A stretch of DNA of 28,476 nucleotides from Nitrospinota bacterium (GTDB taxonomy: Bacteria > JADFOP01). A model generated the notes under the pieces. That model was not told the origin of the DNA and searched no databases. It was given only the letters and a program-made list of their open reading frames with translations. Numbering within the stretch: the first letter of the stretch is position 1; each line of letters begins with the position of its first letter. The position numbers and the translations under genes were made by a program. Shown here piece by piece: positions 16,839-23,717 of this stretch. The DNA lies in assembly GCA_022562795.1 (NCBI GenBank), contig JADFOP010000025.1:1-28476 (forward strand), in the 5' to 3' direction.

Positions 16839-17497
16839 CGCCTTTCGCTCCGTGGTTGGGGTAGGGGAAGGGATAAGAATCGGAGCCGCTGCCTGGGTCG
16901 GCTCCCCCTTTGCCTTGATTTGCATCCTCACAAATTGCTATTCTCTTACACCAACGACTCCTTAAGACTTAACACGTGGCGGACGCCGTGCTCTGCCACT
17001 TCGAGGACGAGACGGCCTAATCCCCCACTCAAAAATGACCCCCCACGCAAGCCGGTAGGCTATACCCCATATTGGTTGATAAACTCAGACAGAATTTTAC
17101 CGATAAATAAGATAAGCTGCGTGCCTTCGCCGGGACCGCCAGGACGGCGGACGAATAAGGGATCGAGAAGGGGTGACAACCACTCACACGTCCCTCTTGG
17201 GAGGCACAAAATACTAACCAAAGGCACTTCAAGGACTCAGACGAGCCCTTGGATGGCTATACGGCGTGCCTCTGGCAAGCCGGAGGGTATGAACGTGGGT
17301 GCTCTTGAGTATGTCTTTTGGATGGGCTTAATGCTACCGCCGCCTGAATCCATGATGACGCCCTGGCTCTCGATTGTAGCTGTGGTGGGCATGTTCTGGT
17401 TCTGGTACGCTAAGCTTCCCAACATCTAAGCCTGCCTCGCCCCAGGGGTCCGCTCTCCCGCCGAGCGAACCGCGCCGTGTGGCACTCCTGCTGCGCA
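16839..17497. other. Intergenic region between the cyclase and globin genes
   Basis: About 660 bases without a convincing gene of usual size. A 169-codon frame on the plus strand (16920-17429) has a Pro/Arg/Thr-rich, non-protein-like first part; only its last 46 codons look plausible and are listed separately. No tRNA, known riboswitch or T-run terminator was seen. The region is more A/T-rich around 17060-17120 than its surroundings. The rest appears to be non-coding or decayed. Confidence 0.5.
17289..17429 (+). CDS. Possible small single-span membrane protein (46 aa)
   Basis: Starts MNVGALEYVFWMGLMLPPPE and contains one strongly hydrophobic stretch (TPWLSIVAVVGMFWFWYAKL) before ending PNI. 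GGAGGG precedes the ATG but only 2 bases away, which is too close to be a good ribosome site. A start at the internal Met codons is also possible. It is on the opposite strand from its neighbours. The composition, with aromatic residues clustered in a 20-residue hydrophobic block, resembles real short membrane proteins, but there is no homology that I recognise. Low confidence. Confidence 0.22.
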   Translation: MNVGALEYVFWMGLMLPPPESMMTPWLSIVAVVGMFWFWYAKLPNI

Positions 17498-17513
17498 TCA
17501 CTTAAGTGATGCG
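17494..17513. repeat. Perfect 20-bp palindrome over the globin stop codon
   Basis: CGCATCACTTAAGTGATGCG reads identically on both strands and contains the globin stop and its last four codons. There is no following T-run, so it is not a standard terminator. It could be a protein-binding site or a 3' stabilising hairpin. Confidence 0.6.
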
Positions 17514-18010
17514 ACAATATCCTCCTTCGTATAATCGACAATCGCTGCAAGCTCGCGCCGTTCAGCCTCAGGCACCTTGAACTTATCAAGGGTCTTTTGG
17601 AACTCGGCCATCATGACCTTCCATTCGGCCTCGGAGATTTTGAGCCCATCGTGGGCCTCCACCATCGAGCGCCCAATGTAGGTGCAGGGGCCACCGGTGG
17701 CTTGGCAGAAGTACTCCGTAAACATGAACTTGGGCACGGCCGGGTGGGTCCGAAGATGGGCCGCCTGGACGGCTGGGTTTTCATTGATGATGGGGTTGAA
17801 ATAGAGCCGGTCGATCAAATCGTCCATCATCGCGGCAATCTTCGGCACTCCGCCCAGCCGATCATAGAGCGTCTTGGCGGCCTGCTCGCTGCCCACTGCG
17901 GCCTTCGCGTAGTACCCAATAACCAGCCCAACGACAAACAAAACCGGCAGGACCAGGATCAACAGGCTCGAGGCCTTCCACGGACGGCCGATACGGCGTA
18001 GAACAGTCAT
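17498..18010 (-). CDS. Membrane-anchored group I truncated hemoglobin
   Basis: Haem protein of the 2/2 globin fold. The 170-residue form chosen here starts at an ATG preceded by AAGGAGG at 9 bases; the longer frame (from 18082) has no such site. Residues about 14-34 form a hydrophobic anchor or uncleaved signal, placing the globin domain outside the cytosol. The domain begins TLYDRLGGVPKIAAMMDDLIDRLY and has the proximal His H120 in GRSMVEAHDGLKISEAEW. The GG turn and Phe-rich CD/E region fit group I (trHbN). C102 and C109 flank GGP in an FCQATGGPC loop and might form a disulfide if periplasmic. Roles in NO, O2 or redox chemistry are possible. It is the last gene of the inositol unit, though 138 bases after the TIM-barrel gene. 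Confidence 0.88.
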   Translation of the reverse strand: MTVLRRIGRPWKASSLLILVLPVLFVVGLVIGYYAKAAVGSEQAAKTLYDRLGGVPKIAAMMDDLIDRLYFNPIINENPAVQAAHLRTHPAVPKFMFTEYFCQATGGPCTYIGRSMVEAHDGLKISEAEWKVMMAEFQKTLDKFKVPEAERRELAAIVDYTKEDIVASLK

Positions 18011-18148
18011 AGCTCTTCTCCTCCTTGGAAAGGGGACCGCGTCTTGGGCCTTTCCGCCCTCATTTCTCCTATGCTCCAACATTATTCATTACGCGACCCA
18101 CCCACACTATAGGCTTCGAGAATCAAAGCCTGACTTCGATACCACCGG

Positions 18149-18982
18149 TCATGGGGCATCAACAGTCTCGAGGTGAGCCTCGAGGTAGGCCATGCTGGCA
18201 TCGATATCTGAAAGTGAATTCATTTCCAAGATGACAGGGACACCGGCTTCAAAACATCGCTGAATAACTGCGCCTTCGATCGTCCCCGTCCCTAGAGGAA
18301 GGTGCTCATCGCGGATACCGGAATTGTCGTGCAGGTGAATGCCGGCCAAGTACGGCTGGAGGCGTTTCAAGTACGAGGCGAGATCCACGCCGAATGTATT
18401 GGCATGTCCGACGTCCAAGAGGGCTTTCAGGGCGGGGCTTGCGACCTCCTTTATGAGGGCGGCGTGCTCGTCCCCGTTGGTGATGAGCGGGTAGTTCTCC
18501 CCCTTCCAGCCGTTTTCCAAGGCGACCGTCACCCCAGCGGCCTTCGCTTCGGCGCTAAGGGTGGCCAGGCTTTCGTGCAGGCTTGAACGGGCCTCGGGTA
18601 GGAGCGAAGGGGGATAGTCCCTGTTCAGGTTGCCCGCATGGACGACGAGGAACTCGGCCTCGAGATAGGCCGCCAGCTCCAGACACCGAAGCGTTTGGCG
18701 GAGCGCCGCCTCCCGAAGGTAGGGGTTCAGGCTTGATAAATTCAACTCGACGTAGGAGGCGTGAACGGTGGGGAGCAAGCCGTGGCTCCTCAACAGCTCC
18801 TTGATCTGGCGCCAACGGGCCTCCCCACCCCCATCGGGGAGATCCCAGAACCGCTCTGCCACGATCTCCAGATATTGGGCCCCGCATCGGCCGGCGACGG
18901 CCGCAACATCCTCGATGGTCTTGTCCTTGACGTGAGCCGAAAGGCCGAGGCGGCTCTTCCACGTCGGGCCAGCAGCATCCAT
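18149..18982 (-). CDS. Sugar phosphate isomerase/epimerase-like TIM barrel
   Basis: Member of the xylose-isomerase-like/AP-endonuclease-2 superfamily, of 277 residues. It has a short Gly-Leu-Ser start (RLGLSAHVKDKTIED) and the metal ligands expected of the fold: E in VALENGWKGE, D and H in LLDVGHANTFG, H in IHLHDNSGIRDEHLPLGTG, and E in VILEMNS. AAGGAGG stands 7 bases before the ATG. The usual substrates are sugars, inosose or sugar phosphates. Lying directly downstream of the inositol nucleotidyltransferase, it may act on an inositol derivative (for example inosose isomerisation), which is an inference from context. Specificity cannot be read from the sequence. Confidence 0.82.
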   Translation of the reverse strand: MDAAGPTWKSRLGLSAHVKDKTIEDVAAVAGRCGAQYLEIVAERFWDLPDGGGEARWRQIKELLRSHGLLPTVHASYVELNLSSLNPYLREAALRQTLRCLELAAYLEAEFLVVHAGNLNRDYPPSLLPEARSSLHESLATLSAEAKAAGVTVALENGWKGENYPLITNGDEHAALIKEVASPALKALLDVGHANTFGVDLASYLKRLQPYLAGIHLHDNSGIRDEHLPLGTGTIEGAVIQRCFEAGVPVILEMNSLSDIDASMAYLEAHLETVDAP

Positions 18983-19020
18983 AGGGGCTCCTCCTTAGAA
19001 GAACACCAAAGAAGAAAGCC

Positions 19021-20415
19021 TTATTCCAGGGCCTTTTTGACCGTATAGAGCCGAAGGATGGTCACCAGATTCGGGACCACGGCTAAGAAGTAGATGGCCA
19101 GCCGCAGCTGGTTAAAGATTCCCCCGAGAAAGATGACGAAGAGGCGGACGTCCCTGGAGTAGGGGAGGTATCGCAAGAGCCCGTCATCCTCATCCACGTA
19201 ATTGCGCTTTGCCTCGGCCAGGAACTTGGCCCGGTGGATGGACGAGAGCGGGAGGCCCATGAGGGCCACAAAGCCTACGAAGATGATGGAGAAGCTGCCT
19301 GAAAGCAGGTAGGAGGAGTAGACCATGCCCATGACCGTCAGACCATCAACGTACCGGTCGAGCATGTGTTCGAAGTAAGCCCCATATGGGCTGACCTGGT
19401 GCTTGAGCCGGGCGATCTCCCCGTCCACGCCGTCGAGGATCGAGGAGGTCTGGACGAGAATGCCAGCCAGGGCCGAGAGCAACCAAACGAGCACAGGGCG
19501 CCCGGCGGCCACGAGGCCCATGGCAAAGAAACAGGCGGCCCCGAGGATACCCAGGGCGAAACCGACCAGGGATATCTGGTTGGGGGAGATGGGATAGGGT
19601 GCCAGCAGGCGGGTCACCTTGATGGAGAAAAACCGGTTGATTTGCTGGCTGACCGGGCCGTCTATGCGCTTGGCAAGCTTGAGTCTCGCAAGGAGACGCT
19701 CCTCTCCCGCGATGAGCGCCTCCGGGGTGTCGACGTCTAGCCAGAAGCGCCCGCCGATCTCCACCGCCCGGATTCCGCCATTCGCGATCAGGCGGCGAAT
19801 TCCTCCTGAGAGGGAGCCGTCGCCTAGCCGCCGTGCATCTCCAAGGGCCTCAAAGAGCATCGGCTGACACAGGAAAATGCCCGTATCGGCGGCGTCGGGC
19901 TCCTCAAGCCCCTTTCCGATGGCGGTGATGGCTTCTCCCTCGAGGCGCACCAAAGTGGCGTCGTCCGGATCAAATAGATCGCTCAAGCGGCGGTCCACGG
20001 CCAGAAGGCATTCCCCGCTCCCATTATCAGCGGCCAAGAGATTTTTAAGAAGGGCTGGCTCGAAAAGATGGTCGCACATTAGAACGAGGAAGGGACCCGA
20101 GACGTACGGGGAGCAGGCGGCCACGGAGGTGCCGTTGCCGGCCTCCCAATCGGGGTTATCCACCACCCTAATGGTCAAGTCGTTCCGCTCCTGGAGCCGT
20201 TCCACATGAGGCAGAATCTCTTCCTTCCGGTGCCCCACGACGACGAGGAACTCCCGCACACCCACCTCCAGACAAGAGAGAATGGAGCGCTCCAGAAGTG
20301 TGAGCCCCAACAGGGGGATCAGCGGCTTGGGTAGGTCTCGCCCGCCCTCCCGCAGGCGGCTGCCCTCCCCGGCAGCCAGGATCACCGCAGGAGGAGTTGC
20401 CGCCTTAGCGGTCAC
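19021..20415 (-). CDS. Fused CTP:inositol-phosphate cytidylyltransferase / CDP-alcohol phosphotransferase
   Basis: Bifunctional protein of 464 residues resembling IPCT-DIPPS of Archaeoglobus and Thermotoga. Residues about 8-245 form a nucleotidyltransferase: LAAGEGSRLR (13-22), LPKPLIPL with K30, and the metal Asp in MCDHLF (115). Residues about 255-464 form a membrane CDP-alcohol phosphotransferase with about six helices. The CDP motif runs from D328 (DGVDGEIAR, 328-336) to D353, but the third acidic position is E349 (GAYFEHMLD) instead of Asp. In the known pathway, inositol-1-phosphate is activated as CDP-inositol and condensed with a second molecule to di-myo-inositol phosphate-phosphate. 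Upstream ino1 supports this. A lipid or other polyol acceptor is also possible. Confidence 0.9.
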   Translation of the reverse strand: MTAKAATPPAVILAAGEGSRLREGGRDLPKPLIPLLGLTLLERSILSCLEVGVREFLVVVGHRKEEILPHVERLQERNDLTIRVVDNPDWEAGNGTSVAACSPYVSGPFLVLMCDHLFEPALLKNLLAADNGSGECLLAVDRRLSDLFDPDDATLVRLEGEAITAIGKGLEEPDAADTGIFLCQPMLFEALGDARRLGDGSLSGGIRRLIANGGIRAVEIGGRFWLDVDTPEALIAGEERLLARLKLAKRIDGPVSQQINRFFSIKVTRLLAPYPISPNQISLVGFALGILGAACFFAMGLVAAGRPVLVWLLSALAGILVQTSSILDGVDGEIARLKHQVSPYGAYFEHMLDRYVDGLTVMGMVYSSYLLSGSFSIIFVGFVALMGLPLSSIHRAKFLAEAKRNYVDEDDGLLRYLPYSRDVRLFVIFLGGIFNQLRLAIYFLAVVPNLVTILRLYTVKKALE

Positions 20416-20424
20416 GGCGTTTCC

Positions 20425-21588
20425 CTAGCTCTCTTGCAGGAAGGGGCCCTCGGTGAGGGCCTCGGCGCCGTCCAGGGTGGGTGCGGCGAACCGCTTCAGC
20501 ATCTCCCGCGCCTCCGAGTCGTCATACTGCTCTACCGGCGACTTGAAGAGATAGGCGCTCGCCTCGACGATGGGCCCGGAAAGCCCCCGGTCCAGCGCCA
20601 CCTTGGCCGCCCGCACTGCATCCATCATGACGCCCGCCGAGTTGGGGGAGTCCTCCACAGATAGGCGGACCTCGATGTCCATGGGGACCCCGCCGAACTG
20701 CTCGGCCTCGATCCGCAAGAAACAGAGCTTGTTGTCGTTGAGCCAGGGCACGTAATCGCTGGGTCCGATGTGGAGGTCGTCGGGGTCGAGAGGTTGGCCG
20801 TCCATCTGGCTCACTACCGACTGGGTTTTGCTGACCTTTTTGCTCTGCAGGCGGGAGCGGTCCAGCATGTTGAAGAAATCGGTGTTACCCCCCACGTTCA
20901 ACTGGTAGGCCCTCTTGACCGGATGGCCACGGTCGTGGAAGAGCTTCGTCAAGACCCGGTGGACGATGGTGGCGCCCACTTGGGACTTGATGTCGTCGCC
21001 CAGCACAGGGAGCCCCGCCTCTCTGAACCGTTCGCCGTAAAGCTTGGAGATGAAGACCGGTACGGCGTTGACGAAGGCGCACCCGGCCTCAATAGAGCAG
21101 TCGGCGTAGAAATAGGTGTTCCGCTCACTTCCCACAGGCAGATAGTTGATCACCACGTCCACTTGCTTATCCCGCAAGGAGCGTACGATGGCCTCCTGGG
21201 CCTCCGCCTCGCTGGCGTAAATATTTCTCCTCGGCATGAACCGCCGCTCCTCCGGGATCATGTCGTTGTGCTCCGGGATACTGTCGATCACGTATCCCAT
21301 CTCGACCGGACAATCGAGATACGGAATTTCTGGCTGGAAGACGACGGTGCAGTTCGGCTCGGCAAAAACCGCCTCGGAAAGGTCCAGGCCCACCTTACGC
21401 TCATCCAGGTCAAACGCGGCGACAAACTGAATATCGCATGCCCGATAGCCGGCGAAGTCCTTGGTGAGCAGGCCTGGAATCTCGGCCTCCGGATCCGCGT
21501 AATAGAATCGCCCCTGGACCAGCGAGCTTGCGCAGTTTCCCACACCGATTATGGCTGTTCTAATACCATTCCAAGTGGACGCACTCAT
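20425..21588 (-). CDS. ino1: Inositol-3-phosphate synthase (actinobacterial/archaeal type)
   Basis: Converts glucose-6-phosphate to inositol-3-phosphate using internal NAD. The 387-residue form begins MSASTWNGIRTAIIGVGNCASSLVQG, the Rossmann loop that matches Mycobacterium Ino1 almost word for word. YLPVGSE, AFVNAVPVFI, GDDIKSQVGATIVHR, LNVGGNTDFFNML, KKVSKTQ, HIGPSDYVPWL and SPNSAGVMMDAVRAAK follow. The start at 21588 has GGAGGAG at 5 bases; an upstream in-frame ATG at 21705 would add 39 non-conserved residues. The stop lies 9 bases before the cytidylyltransferase start. With its long leader it heads the inositol unit. Confidence 0.96.
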   Translation of the reverse strand: MSASTWNGIRTAIIGVGNCASSLVQGRFYYADPEAEIPGLLTKDFAGYRACDIQFVAAFDLDERKVGLDLSEAVFAEPNCTVVFQPEIPYLDCPVEMGYVIDSIPEHNDMIPEERRFMPRRNIYASEAEAQEAIVRSLRDKQVDVVINYLPVGSERNTYFYADCSIEAGCAFVNAVPVFISKLYGERFREAGLPVLGDDIKSQVGATIVHRVLTKLFHDRGHPVKRAYQLNVGGNTDFFNMLDRSRLQSKKVSKTQSVVSQMDGQPLDPDDLHIGPSDYVPWLNDNKLCFLRIEAEQFGGVPMDIEVRLSVEDSPNSAGVMMDAVRAAKVALDRGLSGPIVEASAYLFKSPVEQYDDSEAREMLKRFAAPTLDGAEALTEGPFLQES

Positions 21589-21941
21589 ATGTTCTCCTCC
21601 CTCCATAAAATCAATTGATCCTATAGCTCTCCTCCCCAAGATAGGATGAATTGGGTTAAACCGTCTCGACCACGCGAGACCATCCTTGTCGCATTGTGCA
21701 TTCACTACCCTCCAACGCCTCGAGCAAGGCGTCCCTCAAGGTCGCCACGCCGCCCACACCCAAGTACGGTGGATGCGAAATGAACATTATTCGGCGCGAA
21801 GGGTAAAGCTTACAAAACTGTGACTCGTTTGCTCCTCACGTACTGCGGCCCCTCGACCGAAGCCGACGACAATACAGCCAACCATCTCATGGGACGGCAA
21901 AGAGGCCTAAAAGTTCTCGTCGGGCTAATATGTGAGGAACT
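21589..21941 (-). promoter_or_regulatory. Long leader of the ino1 transcript
   Basis: About 350 bases between the candidate transcription start and ino1. It contains an ACGCCT/AGGCGT hairpin around 21714-21731 and no clear ORF other than the in-frame extension of ino1. No known riboswitch core was recognised. It may be regulatory or simply a long untranslated region. Confidence 0.3.
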
Positions 21942-21947
21942 AAAAAA

Positions 21948-21976
21948 ACTATATCACAATAATACAGCTAAAGCAA
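21948..21976 (-). promoter_or_regulatory. Candidate promoter for the ino1 unit
   Basis: Minus strand: TTGCTT (21976-21971), 17-base spacer, TATAGT (21953-21948). The surrounding block is strongly A/T-rich within a GC-rich neighbourhood. It gives a leader of about 350 bases; a nearer weak promoter cannot be excluded. Confidence 0.45.
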
Positions 21977-22146
21977 GCCCTACTGAGGAGCGGGGGCAAA
22001 TTGTGCCAGGCCGCCCAAAGAGTACGCACCTATGGGACCTGTGTCCTCGCCAGTGCCTAAGAGGACCAAACAGTCCAGAAAATGCTCTAATTGGCTGGAT
22101 TTGAAGGTAAACGGGTCTCAGCAGGGTCGCGAATGCTTTATGCCTC
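21977..22146. other. Short gene-free stretch after the zinc-ribbon gene
   Basis: No convincing gene or RNA. The sequence between the stop of the zinc-ribbon gene and the ino1 promoter has no T-run terminator. Confidence 0.4.
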
Positions 22147-22512
22147 TCAGCAGCAACCGTCCTTGTACCGACATCGCGGACAGCGCCAACTGGCATGAGA
22201 CCAGACCATTGAGGTACTGCACACCGGACAGGGCTCCTGTTCCCATACGAGCCCGACGGGCGGTCTATCCAGATTCCACCGGTCCTCCAGCGAAGAAATC
22301 GGGCTTCGACAGTCCGGGCAGGCCCAGCGCCAAGGCGTCGGGACTGAACCCCAGAGCACGACCTCACCTCGCAGCGCCTGGTCCTCTAGCGCGGGAGTGG
22401 GCTCACCAACCACCAAAGGAACGGCGGCCACCTCCCTGGAACAGGCCTGGCAACTGAGCTTTTGAGCGCCCCAGGAAGTTTCCGTTCTCTTCAACGAGTC
22501 AGCCCCTTGCAT
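22147..22512 (-). CDS. Ten-cysteine double zinc-ribbon protein
   Basis: Hypothetical protein of 121 residues with CxxC pairs at 21/24, 65/68, 95/98 and 111/114, and a final CC at 120/121. The first two pairs could close one ribbon with a long loop, and the last two a compact ribbon (PCPVCSTSMVWSHASWRCPRC). It has no membrane segment and no other domain. The ATG at 22512 has only a GGGGGG run directly upstream; a TTG at 22521 or a later start is possible. It is 55 bases downstream of the amidohydrolase on the same strand. The cysteine regularity makes it a real gene rather than a shadow. Function unknown; a nucleic-acid or protein-binding role would be typical. Confidence 0.7.
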   Translation of the reverse strand: MQGADSLKRTETSWGAQKLSCQACSREVAAVPLVVGEPTPALEDQALRGEVVLWGSVPTPWRWACPDCRSPISSLEDRWNLDRPPVGLVWEQEPCPVCSTSMVWSHASWRCPRCRYKDGCC

Positions 22513-22567
22513 GCCCCCCAATATAGCATACCCGTGCTGCTACGGCCACGGGGCTTGCGTGCACGAG

Positions 22568-23713
22568 TCACACCCCCGCCACATCGAGCCGGTAGAGCTT
22601 TTGGGCATTACCGTGGAGGATCGCCTCAGCCGCCTCCAGCGCCTCCTCTTCCGTGAGGGAGCCGAAGGCCACTATCTCGCCCAGGGTGGCCGCCAGGGCC
22701 TGCTTGGCGTGGGTTGCGCCCCACCAGTAGAGCTCGGGAATGGTAAAGCCGTCGGAGCCGTACAGGACCTTGCTCCAGGGAGCAATCCCCAGAAGGTCGC
22801 CCAGGATGGAGACCATGCTGTAGTGGACGAACGGGATGGCCAGCGAGAGCCCCACGTAGACATTCGCGTAGAGGCTCACCAGGTAGCCCGCTTCTCGAAC
22901 AAAGGGGTAGCCGGCGTGGAGCAGCACGACTGAGGCCCCATCGCAGACCTCATCTTCCAGGAGCGAGCGCAGGTGGAGAGGGTTACTCAGCCTTAGGTCA
23001 AGGTCGGAGTCCCCGAACCCGGTGTGGAATTGAATTGGAACCTTCAGCCTGCCGCTCATCTCAACACCCTGCCAGATGCAGTAATCGAGCAGTTGTTTGT
23101 GCTGGAGCCGGATGGCACCCTTCCGTTCGGCCTCGCTGCGCACTTCGTCGAAGGCCGCCCCGGCCTCATCCACAGTGGTTGGCTCCAAGGCAAGCCCGGT
23201 CCGGTAGGCGATAATGCTTTTCAGGGCCACACAGCCGGCCGCAACCCCGGCCTCCACCTCCTCCCGGTACCGCGACAGAAAGGAGGTGAAGTCGTTCTCC
23301 TCCATTATGAGCCGTTCCAAAAGGTCTTCGAGGCGAAGGATGGGATGGACCTGGCACGGAAGCAGCGCCCGCAGCTCAGAGACGGGAAGGCTCCCCGGGG
23401 GGAAGGCCTCGTCGACGAGCAGCGCTACGATTCTCGCCTCAGTGACGAGCCTCCCCCCATAAGCGGCGATGTCTTGAGCCTTGCGGGCCCGGAGGATTGC
23501 CGTCAGTGTGGGCTCACACCCAAGCAGCGAGCTCCAGTCTTTTATCGCCCGGCGGAAAAAGAGCGAAGTGGGCACGTGGTGGCGGGCCTGGTCGCGCTCG
23601 TCGCTCTCGCTGAACAGAGCCAGGGCCTCTTCTTCGCCAAGCGGGACATGGGGCGGGGAGAGGGAATGGCAATGATGGTCGATGACGGGGAGTTCTAGGA
23701 TGGAGAGGCGCAT
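22568..23713 (-). CDS. Amidohydrolase, partner of the GS-like ligase (FluG N-half type)
   Basis: Metal-dependent hydrolase of 381 residues in the amidohydrolase-2 family. Seen are H14-x-H16 in DHHCHS, a possible carbamylated K165 (ALKSIIAYR), H230 in QFHTGFGD, H266 in LLHAGYP and D321 in YGSDG. These are the positions expected of a TIM-barrel metal centre. It starts 4 bases after the GS-like gene. In fungal FluG and plant nodulin/GS-like proteins these two domains are fused in the order amidohydrolase-GS; here they are separate genes in the order GS-amidohydrolase. The natural substrate is unknown and may be an amide made or used by the ligase. Confidence 0.86.
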   Translation of the reverse strand: MRLSILELPVIDHHCHSLSPPHVPLGEEEALALFSESDERDQARHHVPTSLFFRRAIKDWSSLLGCEPTLTAILRARKAQDIAAYGGRLVTEARIVALLVDEAFPPGSLPVSELRALLPCQVHPILRLEDLLERLIMEENDFTSFLSRYREEVEAGVAAGCVALKSIIAYRTGLALEPTTVDEAGAAFDEVRSEAERKGAIRLQHKQLLDYCIWQGVEMSGRLKVPIQFHTGFGDSDLDLRLSNPLHLRSLLEDEVCDGASVVLLHAGYPFVREAGYLVSLYANVYVGLSLAIPFVHYSMVSILGDLLGIAPWSKVLYGSDGFTIPELYWWGATHAKQALAATLGEIVAFGSLTEEEALEAAEAILHGNAQKLYRLDVAGV

Positions 23714-23717
23714 GGGC

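Noticed and set aside
17237-17425. 62-codon minus-strand frame facing the globin
   Set aside because: No ribosome site and no recognised similarity; it overlaps the plus-strand candidate.
16920-17429. 169-codon plus-strand frame in the cyclase-globin gap
   Set aside because: The first 120 codons have low-complexity, non-protein-like composition and no ribosome site. Only the last 46 codons were kept as a weak candidate.
20770-21618. 282-codon plus-strand frame over ino1
   Set aside because: Antisense to a clearly homologous Ino1; no recognisable domain and no ribosome site.
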